Assembly: GCA_046297935.1 (NCBI GenBank)
Contig: JBKBHA010000007.1
Span: 124,001 to 188,000 of the forward strand
Source: CAYMZZ01 sp046297935
Lineage (GTDB): Bacteria; Bacteroidota; Bacteroidia; Chitinophagales; Chitinophagaceae
Direction of reading: 5' to 3'
Length of the DNA: 64,000 bases
In this document: piece after piece, positions 1 to 8,277 of the stretch
Numbering within the stretch: the stretch's first letter is position 1
Layout of the letters: each line of letters starts with the position of its first letter
Program-made: the position numbers and the translations under genes
The notes under the pieces: generated by a model
What the model was told of the DNA's origin: nothing
Database searches by the model: none
The model's input: only the letters and a program-made list of their open reading frames with translations

Positions 1-170
1 TTGTATGTGGATTGGGGTTGAAGCGACACCCCGTAAAGTTAGCCAAAGTTTGAAGGATGAAAAGCGTTGATTCGTTAAATCCTGCAAGACTGTTCGGCAA
101 AAAACAATAAAAAAATTCAACGGCCTGTGTAATCGGCAAGTAACCGGCATCTCAATTCGTAAACGCCTTT
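1..170. other. Left-edge non-coding region
   Basis: The window opens here and I see no convincing gene. One plus-strand frame is open from the edge to a TGA at 68-70 and could be the tail of an upstream gene, but a second frame is also open to about base 50, so the signal is weak. No clear TAnnTTTG box precedes the first gene. Confidence 0.3.
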
Positions 171-2081
171 ATGAAAAAAATACTTTGGCTTTTGATACCG
201 GCAATCGCCTTGTTGCTGGCCTTCAACAAAACGAACAGCGTTACTGTGTCGGGAAAAGTGACAGACCCCAAGGGTAATCCTATCGCATTAGCCACCGTGA
301 AGTGGAAGGGAACTAACACTGTCGCTACAACTCGCGCCGATGGTAGTTATGAGCTTAGCTTGTCCAAACTTTCCGGTTCACTTGAGTTTAGCTCGGTCGG
401 TTATGAAACGCTGGAAGTGAAATTGAAGGATCAGACCGTAGTGAATGTGACGATGCAGCCGGCAACTGCATCACTTCAGGAAGTGGTGGTGACGGGTTAT
501 GGTTACTCGAGGAAACAGAAAAATGCCAACAACAAAGCGGAAACTACCCTGAGTGGCCGTATGCCTGGCATTCAGGCGAGTACGCTGGGTAGCCCGGGCA
601 ACGGTTATCATTCTGATCAGCGGATCAGAAAGCCTGCGTATGATACCTACTACGAGCCGAACAGTGAGGAATACGCTGGTATTGTGGAAAATGCATTTCA
701 ACGCCCGCTCGATCAACCCCTTTCTACCTTTAGTATTGATGTAGATGCCGCATCATACAGCAACGTACGCCGAATGTTGAATATGGGTCAATTACCTCCG
801 GCCGATGCAGTTCGTATTGAAGAAATGGTGAACTATTTCAATTATGATTATGCTGAACCAACCGATGAGCATCCATTTGCTATTCACACAGAAATGAGTG
901 ATGCACCCTGGAATAAAAAACACAAACTGGTGATGATCGGTCTGCAGGGTAAACGTATTCCCACCGAGAATCTGCCCGCATCTAATCTGGTTTTTCTGAT
1001 CGACGTGTCGGGCTCTATGAGCAGTGCCAACAAATTACCCCTGGTACAGTCATCCATGAAAATGTTGACAGACCAGCTGCGCCCACAGGACCGTGTGTCG
1101 ATAGTAGTATATGCAGGCGCAGCCGGCGTAGTGCTGGAACCCACCGCTGGTGATAAAAAGACGAAGATTAAAGAAGCTATTGATCAGCTGCAGGCTGGCG
1201 GCTCCACCGCCGGTGGTGCCGGTATTAAATTGGCTTATAAGCTTGCCAGAGAAAATTTTGCCAAAGAAGGTAATAACCGCGTAATCCTTTGCACAGATGG
1301 TGATTTCAATGTGGGCGAAAGTAGTGACGATGCGATGGAAAAACTGATTGAAAAGGAAAGAGAATCAGGCATCTTCCTTACGGTGTTGGGTTATGGCATG
1401 GGAAATTATAAGGATAGTAAAATGCAAAAGCTGGCCGACAAAGGGAACGGAAATCATGCTTATATCGATGGTATGTCGGAAGCACGCAAAGTACTGGTGA
1501 ATGAATTTGGTGGTACGCTCTTCACCATCGCCAAAGATGTAAAACTGCAGATTGAATTTAATCCGGCCCGCGTGCAGGCTTATCGACTGATCGGTTATGA
1601 AAACCGCCTGCTGGCTGCCGAAGATTTTAACGACGATAAGAAGGATGCAGGGGAACTGGGTAGCGGACATACGGTGACTGCCCTTTACGAAATTGTTCCC
1701 GTAGGAGTAGAGTCTTCAGCGCTTGGTTCGGTTGATCCATTGAAATACCAGCAAAATAAAGCGCCCGCACCGGTGTTCGATTCAAATGACTGGATGACCG
1801 TAAAGTTTCGTTACAAGCAGCCGGATGGCAACAAAAGCCGTTTGCTGGAGCGGATACTTACTCAGGAGCCGATAATGCTGTCAAAAACATCCGATAATTT
1901 TCGGTTCGCAGCCGCGGTAGCCGAAATGGGTTTGCTGCTGCGCGATTCAAAACATAAGGCGGATGCAAGCTTTGATCAGGTGATTCAACTGGCCAAAGCT
2001 GCCAGGGGTCGGGATGAGCAGGGTTACCGGGCAGAATTTGTTCGCCTGGTGGAAAGTGCCGGCTCACTGGCAAAGAACTAA
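171..2081 (+). CDS. VWA-domain exported protein with SusC-like N-terminus (YfbK type)
   Basis: 636 residues. A signal peptide (about 1-23) is followed by a CarboxypepD_reg beta-sandwich (about 24-100). Next comes a stretch typical of SusC receptors: EVVVTGYG near 104-111, then SGRMPGIQ. After this the protein follows the YfbK-type von Willebrand family: an N-terminal VWA-associated region (about 160-240), a VWA domain with the MIDAS signature D278-x-S280-x-S282, and a C-terminal region of the DUF3520 kind. VWA proteins of this family are thought to bind metal-dependent ligands at the cell surface or periplasm; the ligand is unknown. The SusC-like stretch has no beta-barrel behind it, so this is not a transporter. 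It is followed by two more exported proteins with SusC-type pieces. The domain calls are strong, the role is not. Confidence 0.85.
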   Translation: MKKILWLLIPAIALLLAFNKTNSVTVSGKVTDPKGNPIALATVKWKGTNTVATTRADGSYELSLSKLSGSLEFSSVGYETLEVKLKDQTVVNVTMQPATASLQEVVVTGYGYSRKQKNANNKAETTLSGRMPGIQASTLGSPGNGYHSDQRIRKPAYDTYYEPNSEEYAGIVENAFQRPLDQPLSTFSIDVDAASYSNVRRMLNMGQLPPADAVRIEEMVNYFNYDYAEPTDEHPFAIHTEMSDAPWNKKHKLVMIGLQGKRIPTENLPASNLVFLIDVSGSMSSANKLPLVQSSMKMLTDQLRPQDRVSIVVYAGAAGVVLEPTAGDKKTKIKEAIDQLQAGGSTAGGAGIKLAYKLARENFAKEGNNRVILCTDGDFNVGESSDDAMEKLIEKERESGIFLTVLGYGMGNYKDSKMQKLADKGNGNHAYIDGMSEARKVLVNEFGGTLFTIAKDVKLQIEFNPARVQAYRLIGYENRLLAAEDFNDDKKDAGELGSGHTVTALYEIVPVGVESSALGSVDPLKYQQNKAPAPVFDSNDWMTVKFRYKQPDGNKSRLLERILTQEPIMLSKTSDNFRFAAAVAEMGLLLRDSKHKADASFDQVIQLAKAARGRDEQGYRAEFVRLVESAGSLAKN

Positions 2082-2086
2082 GCCTC

Positions 2087-2118
2087 GCCATTCTGCCGTC
2101 GGCAGACGGCAGAATGGC
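2087..2118. terminator. Perfect 14-bp inverted repeat after the VWA gene
   Basis: GCCATTCTGCCGTC (2087-2100) pairs perfectly with its complement at 2105-2118 around a GGCA loop, six bases after the stop codon. No T-run follows, so it may be a transcript-end stabiliser or weak terminator rather than a classical intrinsic terminator. Confidence 0.45.
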
Positions 2119-2144
2119 TAATTCTGAAAACCAAAAACCTTTTT

Positions 2145-3080
2145 ATGAGAACCTGCTTATTCTGGATGTTTTGCTTCTTGAGCTTCACGTCGTTTGCTCA
2201 GGATACCGTTCAACTCGGCACGAATCAACCCATTCGCTTGCGCTGCGGACTTAGCCGACCCGTTGGCGATCCACTTTTTGTGGTGGATGGAGTTGTTTGG
2301 GAACGTTTTCAAATTCAAAAGCTGAATGCAGCCGATATTGATTCGATCACCATACATAAGCCACCAATGGCAACTGCAATCTGGGGTTCCCGTGGTCAGG
2401 AAGGAGTGATTTATATCTACATGAAAGACCGCCTGCCCGGCAGGTTGCAAATCCGATCGGCGCAGGAAGGAAGCCTGGCGGATGTGTCGGTGAAACTTGT
2501 GAATAAACACAGCCCATCCGATAGCATACAGTTGCGAAGCGACAGCAAAGGATGGATTGCTAATAGCAGCCTGAAGTACTATCAAACTTATTCGGTAATT
2601 GCTGAAAGGACAGGATACGAAACTTTGAGTTTCGAATGGACCCCGGGCCCGGAAAGAGATAGTATGGTTCAGTTAATTCCATTTTACAAAGAGATAAAAG
2701 GAGTTACAGTCTCTGCCAATGGTCGTATTATCAAATGCTCGTTCGGGAGAGGCTGTTTTCTTGGAGTAATTGGCTGTGAAAATATCACGCATGTGATGAG
2801 TGAAATTGAGCCAGCAGAACAAAGTGTAGGTCTTTTCCCCAATCCGGTGCAAGCGGGAGGGAATATCACGGTTGAGCTGGCCGAATATTCTGCCAGACAA
2901 GTCGTAATCCGCCTTTTCGATTTGTCGGGTCGCATGTTGTTTTCACAGACATTACCTGCGGGCAACGGCAAGAACAGGATACTCATTCCGGTTGCTGCAT
3001 CGCTGGCCCGTGGTACTTATCTGGTACAGGTTAGCGGAGAGCCAGGTAAACAGTGGTCTTCGAAAATATTGGTTCAATAA
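2145..3080 (+). CDS. Exported protein with plug-like motif and T9SS sorting domain
   Basis: 311 residues. The signal peptide ends at about residue 19 (SFAQ). Residues 43-94 read like the core of a SusC/TonB receptor plug: PLFVVDGV (VVDG at 46-49), a segment matching the LxxxDIxSI pattern, then AIWGSRG (GSRG 81-84) and GVIYIY (87-92). No barrel follows. Residues about 95-190 look like a beta-sandwich of the CarboxypepD/Cna_B kind. The last 80 residues are a type A T9SS C-terminal domain (FPNPV, then LFDLSGRML, then GTYLVQV), so the protein should be exported to the cell surface. A stand-alone plug cannot transport; a binding or structural role is possible. The function is unknown. Confidence 0.75.
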   Translation: MRTCLFWMFCFLSFTSFAQDTVQLGTNQPIRLRCGLSRPVGDPLFVVDGVVWERFQIQKLNAADIDSITIHKPPMATAIWGSRGQEGVIYIYMKDRLPGRLQIRSAQEGSLADVSVKLVNKHSPSDSIQLRSDSKGWIANSSLKYYQTYSVIAERTGYETLSFEWTPGPERDSMVQLIPFYKEIKGVTVSANGRIIKCSFGRGCFLGVIGCENITHVMSEIEPAEQSVGLFPNPVQAGGNITVELAEYSARQVVIRLFDLSGRMLFSQTLPAGNGKNRILIPVAASLARGTYLVQVSGEPGKQWSSKILVQ

Positions 3081-3090
3081 TAACCGGTTT

Positions 3091-3150
3091 AGCGGACCCC
3101 CTGCAGGATCCTTGCTTGTTCGGAGAATCGGGGGGCACCCGCTTTTTATT
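3091..3150 (+). terminator. Probable terminator after the plug-like gene
   Basis: AGCGG (3091-3095) and a C-run pair with a G-run and CCGCT (3139-3143), followed by a T-rich tail (TTTTTATTATA). It separates the second and third genes of this cluster. Confidence 0.5.
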
Positions 3151-3187
3151 ATAGTCAACGCGTATTCTTTCAAATTAGAGAATCATC

Positions 3188-4237
3188 ATGGCAAAAAATT
3201 ATCAGTTTCAGATTCCACAACCCTGTCATGAAAACTGGCAGCAAATGACGCCTACGGAAAAAGGCCGTTTTTGTGGCTCCTGCCAGAAAGTGGTTACTGA
3301 TTTTACGGTAATGAGCGATGAGCAATTGTTGGCCTTTTTTCGTAAGAAGGCAAGCGCGGGAGCAGGGGAAGAAGTATGCGGCCGTATGAATAAGGACCAA
3401 TTGAACCGTGCTATACAGGTTCCACGCAAGCGAATGCCCTGGTTGAAATATTTCTTTCGCATCGTCATACCTGCTTTCCTGGTCGGAAAAGATGCTGCAG
3501 CACAGGGTTCAGTTAAATTTCGTCCTGCATTTGAAACGCTGCAAATTCGAGATACTGCACAAAAGCCAGTTGATTCTTTGATTCAAAAAATAAATCCAAT
3601 CAAAAAAATTACCGGAACCGTTGTAGATGATTCCGGAATGCCCCTGTCGGGCGCCAGCATTGTTGTCAGGGAAACCGGGGCGGGTACTTTGAGTAAACCT
3701 AATGGTGAATTCATATTGGTCTCAGAAAAAGGTTTCACTGGGGCTGAATTGGTGGAAATTTCTTTTGTGGGCTATCGCACACAAAGGCAGCCAGTTTCGT
3801 TTTTCAACAACAAAACCAACCAGCCTTCAGAAGTTGCGCTGGTGCAAATGGAATCGTACCTGACCGGCGAAGTGATAGTGACCGTAGGTATGATTGTGGC
3901 AAAACCAGCCAGGCCAGCCAAAAAGACGAAGCTTGTTGGAGAGTGCTCAACCGATAGCAGCAATTCAGTTACTCTGGCTCCACTAACCGTGTTTCCTAAT
4001 CCCGCTGCAGCGGCAGGCAGCGTTAGCATCAGTACCCAAACGCTAAAGCCTGGTGAATATCGATTGCAATTGCTGGCTATAAACGGGCAAATGAAACTGC
4101 AGCGTTCGGTGCAGGTTTCGACGAAACAAAACAATCTGTTGTACACCTTGCCTGACTTGTTGCCGGGAACATATGTAATCAACCTGATATCAAATGCCGA
4201 TCAAAGCGTCAGCTCCGCATCTATTGTTGTGAGATGA
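3188..4237 (+). CDS. Cys-cluster/CarboxypepD_reg membrane protein with T9SS-like C-terminus
   Basis: 349 residues. The first 75 residues form a Cys-containing domain seen in many Bacteroidota proteins (C13, C29, C32, C64; core GRFCGSCQKVVTDFT) with no signal peptide in front, so it should lie in the cytoplasm. A hydrophobic segment follows at about 84-101. Next is a CarboxypepD_reg domain (about 138-215, ITGTVVDDSGMPLSGASI), and the last 85 residues resemble a T9SS C-terminal domain (VFPNPAA, then LLPGTYVINL). The four cysteines could bind zinc or a redox cofactor; that is inference. The combination of a cytoplasmic domain, one membrane span and an apparent T9SS signal is odd. The function is unknown. 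Confidence 0.75.
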   Translation: MAKNYQFQIPQPCHENWQQMTPTEKGRFCGSCQKVVTDFTVMSDEQLLAFFRKKASAGAGEEVCGRMNKDQLNRAIQVPRKRMPWLKYFFRIVIPAFLVGKDAAAQGSVKFRPAFETLQIRDTAQKPVDSLIQKINPIKKITGTVVDDSGMPLSGASIVVRETGAGTLSKPNGEFILVSEKGFTGAELVEISFVGYRTQRQPVSFFNNKTNQPSEVALVQMESYLTGEVIVTVGMIVAKPARPAKKTKLVGECSTDSSNSVTLAPLTVFPNPAAAAGSVSISTQTLKPGEYRLQLLAINGQMKLQRSVQVSTKQNNLLYTLPDLLPGTYVINLISNADQSVSSASIVVR

Positions 4238-4240
4238 TTC

Positions 4241-5146
4241 TTAATTCTGTCTGAAAGCAGGGTGAAAGTTGCTGAGGGTTTTTCGAAGAAATTCGCGATC
4301 CAGATGGGTATAGATTTCGGTGGTGGTAATACTCTCATGCCCCAGCATTTCCTGTACGGCTCTTAAGTCGGCACCACCTTCAATCAGGTGGGTGGCGAAT
4401 GAATGGCGAAAGCTATGGGGCGACACTGTTTTTTTAATGCCGGCTTTTTTTACGAGATCTTTGATCATCAGAAAAATCATCACCCGCGACAGACCGCTGC
4501 CGCGCTGGTTGAGGAAGAGTATGTCTTCCTGGCCGGGGCGGGGTTGCTGTTGAACACGTATTTGATCCTTATAAATTCGAATATACTTTTGTGCAGTACT
4601 GCCCACTGGTACCAGTCGTTCTTTATCGCCTTTTCCTATCACGCGAATAAAACCTACATCCAGATATAGTTTTGAGATGCGCAAATTGACCAGTTCGCTC
4701 ACGCGCAGGCCGCAGCTATACAATGTTTCCAGAATAGCTTTGTTGCGTCCACCTTCAGGTTTGCTCAGATCAATTTGCGCAATTATCTGTTCTATTTCTT
4801 CAAAACTAAGGATATCGGGAAGTTTCCTGCGCAGCTTGGGCGCTTCGAGCAGTGTGCTGGGATCAATTGTTACCAATTTTTCGAGTAGGCAATACCGGTA
4901 AAAGGATTTTATTCCGGAGATGATGCGCGCCTGGCTGGTATCCGACAAACCCATTTCAACCAGCCATTTCACAAAATGCTGCAAATCCTTCAACTCTATG
5001 GCGTCGGGCGATTTCTTCATTCCGCCAGCCAGCAAAAAGGAAGTAAGTTTTTCCAGGTCACGCAAATAAGCTTCCACTGAATGGTCGGCCAGCGATTTTT
5101 CTAACTGCAGCCAGGCCCTGTATCCTTTTTTATAACTATCCCACAT
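4241..5146 (-). CDS. xerD: Tyrosine recombinase, XerD-like
   Basis: 301 residues from the ATG at 5146, the usual length of XerC/XerD. An N-terminal SAM-like DNA-binding domain (LEKSLADHSVEAYLRDLEKL) precedes the catalytic domain. The tyrosine recombinase residues are all present: Arg in GLRVSEL, Lys in GKGDKERLVPV, HSFRH for His-x-x-Arg, His in LGHES and Tyr in IYTHLD. Xer recombinases resolve chromosome dimers at dif with a partner and FtsK. There are no phage or element genes nearby, so a housekeeping role is likely. A longer start at 5233 would overlap the upstream gene and its terminator, and is rejected. Confidence 0.9.
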   Translation of the reverse strand: MWDSYKKGYRAWLQLEKSLADHSVEAYLRDLEKLTSFLLAGGMKKSPDAIELKDLQHFVKWLVEMGLSDTSQARIISGIKSFYRYCLLEKLVTIDPSTLLEAPKLRRKLPDILSFEEIEQIIAQIDLSKPEGGRNKAILETLYSCGLRVSELVNLRISKLYLDVGFIRVIGKGDKERLVPVGSTAQKYIRIYKDQIRVQQQPRPGQEDILFLNQRGSGLSRVMIFLMIKDLVKKAGIKKTVSPHSFRHSFATHLIEGGADLRAVQEMLGHESITTTEIYTHLDREFLRKTLSNFHPAFRQN

Positions 5147-5170
5147 ACAACAATGCAAGTTATCTGAAAA

Positions 5171-5208
5171 ATAAAAAACCGGCAAAGTCAATGCGAACTT
5201 GCCGGTTT
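5171..5208 (-). terminator. Intrinsic terminator of the lipoprotein gene
   Basis: AAACCGGCAA (5176-5185) pairs with TTGCCGGTTT (5199-5208). Read on the minus strand, the hairpin is followed by a T-rich tail (5170-5178). It lies just after the stop codon at 5227 and before xerD, so the two genes are probably separate transcription units. Confidence 0.8.
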
Positions 5209-5226
5209 CCGTTAAGGTGGGTTCGT

Positions 5227-5877
5227 TTACCACTCAATCTTTTTTTCTTTATCGACCCATTTTTCATCGATCATGATACGGACCCAAATCCGGTCTTTAG
5301 TGATGTTAACCGAATCGATATAGTCGTGAATTTGATCGTAATTAATGTCGAGAGCTTTTCCGAAGGTCATCATGGTTTCTTTGCCAGTGTTCATGTCTTC
5401 TACAAAAATATTACCGCGATCAGTGTAGGCCATCAAACCATCGGCTACGGCAAATTTAGGATCGTGTTTATTTACTGCACTGGAACGGACACTCAGCTTT
5501 CCGTTGCTGCCAAATGGCATTTTAATGGCAAATCCGCGACCAGTTACACAATCATTAAACAACAGGTAAGAATAGCTGGTGTCGCCGACATAGCCCAGAA
5601 CTTTAGATGGATTCAAACGGAGGGTTGGATAGTCGAGCAGGGCAGTGAAGCGCACTTTTTTGTGAACCCCTTCGTAGCCGCGGCCAATACTGTCGGGTAT
5701 ACAATCGTCCACACTTATGTAAACATAGGGCTGCATCGGGTGTGATGTGTTTTTAAACATCATGGTGTCGTTTAAACAGGCCGTGTCGCAGAACAGGGCC
5801 GGACCCGAGGCTGATTTACAACCGCTCAGGTGCCAGATTCCGGCGCCAGCCAGCAACATAATTAGGACGATCCTCAT
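5227..5877 (-). CDS. Hypothetical lipoprotein
   Basis: 216 residues from the ATG at 5877. The N-terminus MRIVLIMLLAGAG followed by HLSGC is a lipoprotein signal with lipobox LSGC. The mature part has several cysteines and a beta-rich pattern, with repeated mentions of Asp/Gly turns; I recognise no domain. A -7 box at 5899-5906 just upstream fits this start rather than the ATG eight codons earlier. It would sit in the inner or outer membrane facing the periplasm. The function is unknown. Confidence 0.7.
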   Translation of the reverse strand: MRIVLIMLLAGAGIWHLSGCKSASGPALFCDTACLNDTMMFKNTSHPMQPYVYISVDDCIPDSIGRGYEGVHKKVRFTALLDYPTLRLNPSKVLGYVGDTSYSYLLFNDCVTGRGFAIKMPFGSNGKLSVRSSAVNKHDPKFAVADGLMAYTDRGNIFVEDMNTGKETMMTFGKALDINYDQIHDYIDSVNITKDRIWVRIMIDEKWVDKEKKIEW

Positions 5878-5898
5878 ATACTTGGATTTGGTGAGGGA

Positions 5899-5906
5899 CA
5901 AAAATA
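5899..5906 (-). promoter_or_regulatory. Bacteroidota -7 box of the lipoprotein gene
   Basis: TATTTTTG on the minus strand matches TAnnTTTG. No exact TTTG lies 19-21 nt upstream (TTTA at 18 nt). Predicted start of transcription is about 15 nt before the ATG at 5877. Confidence 0.4.
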
Positions 5907-6016
5907 ACGAAACAGCTTTAAAGGTAAAAGCCGGCGGTCGGATTTTGGAAAAAGCTTCCGGTAGCTGCGTTATTCTGTCAGTGTAAACGATTCATCAAAA
6001 TCCCTATCTTCGGCCA

Positions 6017-6535
6017 ATGAGTAAAAAGATCGCCATTAATCTTCGTTCGTTTAAACAAAAAGCCCGCCTTAATAAGCCTCGCATGCGTCGGTTCCTGACG
6101 AGACTCGAAAAGACGCCGCCCCGACATCTGGAAAAGTTGACTCATACACTTGAACAGGAGGTTTGGAATGAAGTGGATTGCCTGAGTTGTGCGAACTGTT
6201 GCAAAACCATGACCCCAACCTTCAATGCCAGAGACCTCAAACGCATTTCTGCCCATTTCGGCCAGACAGTTGAAGAGTTCAAGGAGAAATGGTTGTACAA
6301 AGAACGTGGCACAGGCGATTGGATGAATCGCAAACAGCCCTGCCAGTTCCTGAACTTAAAGGATAATAAATGTTCCATTTATGCCATTCGTCCCGACGAT
6401 TGTGCAGGATTTCCTCATCTGCCCAAGAAAATGAAGGACTATGTTCATGTGCATAAACAGAATATTGAGTATTGTCCTGCCACTTACCGGATTGTTGAGA
6501 AAATGATGGACTCCATCAGCTTTGTTGCCAAATAA
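6017..6535 (+). CDS. YkgJ-type cysteine cluster protein
   Basis: 172 residues, soluble, no signal peptide. The signature cysteines of the YkgJ/CxxCxxCC family are present: DCLSCANCC near residues 55-63, then CQFLNLKDNKCSIYAIRPDDC near 115-135, ending with CPATY. Members are thought to bind zinc or an iron-sulfur cluster; the reaction is unknown. It has a basic N-terminus (KARLNKPRMRRF). It is monocistronic, with yraN convergent on the other strand. Confidence 0.85.
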   Translation: MSKKIAINLRSFKQKARLNKPRMRRFLTRLEKTPPRHLEKLTHTLEQEVWNEVDCLSCANCCKTMTPTFNARDLKRISAHFGQTVEEFKEKWLYKERGTGDWMNRKQPCQFLNLKDNKCSIYAIRPDDCAGFPHLPKKMKDYVHVHKQNIEYCPATYRIVEKMMDSISFVAK

Positions 6536-6557
6536 GCCATTTGCAGGTTAAATACGG

Positions 6558-6917
6558 CTAGAGAAACACATCTTCCAGCAGAAAAAAATCTGCCTGGTTA
6601 TTTTGAGAAAAAGTGATGGCTAATACATCGTATTGAATCCAGCCATCACCAGGAAATTGTTGCAGATAGGCGTCGGCTGCCCGTTGAAGATGTTTGAATT
6701 TCTTTTTGGTAACACTATCTTCCGGAAAGCCCGGATAGCCGGCATGTCTTGTTTTTACTTCTACAAAATGCAGGCGACCATTCTTACGCGCAATGATGTC
6801 TATTTCAAAATGGGAAAATCGCCAGTTGCGTTGTAGAATTTCATACCCTCTGTTAGCAAGCCAGGCGGCTGCCTGTTGTTCCCCCGTTTGTCCTGTTTGA
6901 ATATGGTCTCTCATCAC
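6558..6917 (-). CDS. yraN: YraN family (UPF0102) endonuclease-like protein
   Basis: 119 residues, the usual length. The family pattern is clear: GEQQAAAWLANRGYEIL at the N-terminus, then RFSHFEIDIIARKNGRLHFVEVKTR, which carries the restriction-endonuclease-like D-x(n)-ExK core (EIDII ... FVEVK). The family shares the Holliday-junction-resolvase-like fold, but its role is still unclear. It is divergent from manA with only 34 bases between the start codons. Confidence 0.9.
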   Translation of the reverse strand: MMRDHIQTGQTGEQQAAAWLANRGYEILQRNWRFSHFEIDIIARKNGRLHFVEVKTRHAGYPGFPEDSVTKKKFKHLQRAADAYLQQFPGDGWIQYDVLAITFSQNNQADFFLLEDVFL

Positions 6918-6951
6918 CTTATCTTTACGCTCTATAAAATTAAAACATTTA

Positions 6952-8169
6952 ATGAACGGAATTGCTTATTTGAGTGGCACTGTAAAAAATTACGACTGGG
7001 GTGGCAATGAGTTAATTCCTGCTTTGCTTGATATGCAACCTCAGCCCGGACAGACCTATGCAGAATACTGGATGGGCGTACATCCGCAAGCCGATTGCCG
7101 ACTTCGCTGGCCCGACGGCAGAGAGGAATCGTTACGTGATTTTCTGACAGAACAACCGGAAAAAAAACTCGGTGCGACAGTTTTCCAACGGTTCGGTCAA
7201 CTACCTTATCTATTCAAAGCGTTGGATGTACGAAAAATGTTGTCGATTCAGGTTCATCCTGACAAAGCTTCTGCCCAGCGAGACTTCGATGCGGAGAATG
7301 CTTCAGGAAAAGCAATGGATGCGCCTGACCGAAACTACCGCGACAACAACCATAAGCCGGAACTGATGTATGCCCTCGGCCCCTTCTGGTTACTGCATGG
7401 TTTTCGGGAACCCGACTCCATGCGGCAGATATTGCAGGAGACAACCGAATTACAATTCCTGATCCCGCATTTTGAAAAGGGGGGATATTCGGGTTTGTAT
7501 AGCGCTGTTATGCAAATGCCGCAGGCAGATGTAAACGAACGTCTGGAGCCTTTGCTGAGCCGTATCATTCCGTTGTATCAGGATGGAAAACTCGATAAAA
7601 TGCATCCCGACTTTTGGGCAGCAAGAGCGGCACTCACATTCAATAGTCCGGGTCGGATAGACCGGGGAATCTTTTCGGTGTATCTCTTTAACCTTGTTTA
7701 TGTGGAACCAGGACATGCATTGTTTCAGGACGCAGGTTTGCCGCACGCTTACCTGGAAGGTTTTAATATTGAGATAATGGCAAGCTCCGATAATGTGTTA
7801 CGTGGTGGTCTTACCACTAAGCATATAAATGTGGAGGAATTACTAAAACATGTAAAGTGCGTGCCCACAAAGCCCAATCTTTTATCAGGCGAACCAGTTG
7901 AAGCAGGTTTCCGGGTATTTAAAACAACTGCTCCCGATTTTGAATTAAGTGTATTGGAACTTGCGGCAGGCGACACTACTGAATGGGCAGCCAGTGGCCC
8001 TGAGATTTATCTGTTGACCAACGGCCGCGCCCAACTTTCGTTCAATCAGGAATCCATTATACTGGAGGCCGGGCATCCGGCCGCTTTACAGGTGTCAGAT
8101 AGCCTAATCAGGATTACTGCGCTGACCGAATGCCGCCTTTTCAAGGCCGGAACGCCTGTGGATAAGTGA
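6952..8169 (+). CDS. manA: Mannose-6-phosphate isomerase, class I
   Basis: 405 residues, standard length for type I phosphomannose isomerase. The zinc site signature is present (SIQVHPDK, then KPELMYAL), as well as the later LPHAYLEGFNIEIMASSDNVLRGGLTTKHINVEELL stretch that forms the active site. It interconverts fructose-6-phosphate and mannose-6-phosphate in the cytoplasm and feeds GDP-mannose for surface sugars. It is alone on its strand here, with yraN divergent. Confidence 0.95.
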   Translation: MNGIAYLSGTVKNYDWGGNELIPALLDMQPQPGQTYAEYWMGVHPQADCRLRWPDGREESLRDFLTEQPEKKLGATVFQRFGQLPYLFKALDVRKMLSIQVHPDKASAQRDFDAENASGKAMDAPDRNYRDNNHKPELMYALGPFWLLHGFREPDSMRQILQETTELQFLIPHFEKGGYSGLYSAVMQMPQADVNERLEPLLSRIIPLYQDGKLDKMHPDFWAARAALTFNSPGRIDRGIFSVYLFNLVYVEPGHALFQDAGLPHAYLEGFNIEIMASSDNVLRGGLTTKHINVEELLKHVKCVPTKPNLLSGEPVEAGFRVFKTTAPDFELSVLELAAGDTTEWAASGPEIYLLTNGRAQLSFNQESIILEAGHPAALQVSDSLIRITALTECRLFKAGTPVDK

Positions 8170-8201
8170 ATAACTTAGGGGCTTTTTTGGCCCATTTCAG
8201 C

Positions 8202-8209
8202 TATTTTTG
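8202..8209 (+). promoter_or_regulatory. Bacteroidota -7 box before the DUF6580-like gene
   Basis: TATTTTTG matches TAnnTTTG. No good TTTG at 19-21 nt upstream. Predicted transcription start near 8215, so the ATG at 8248 or 8278 are both possible. Confidence 0.35.
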
Positions 8210-8277
8210 CCGTGTACCGGACGCGGCAGAGGCACTGAGCGGACAATATGGATAAGCCGGTATTAATTTTTAATACG

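Noticed and set aside
1..70. Gene tail at the left edge
   Set aside because: An open frame ends at 68-70, but another frame is also open for much of the stretch and the peptide shows no family features.
4241..5233. xerD-like gene as an integrase of a mobile element
   Set aside because: No flanking direct repeats, excisionase or cargo genes are visible, and the 301-residue length fits a housekeeping Xer protein.
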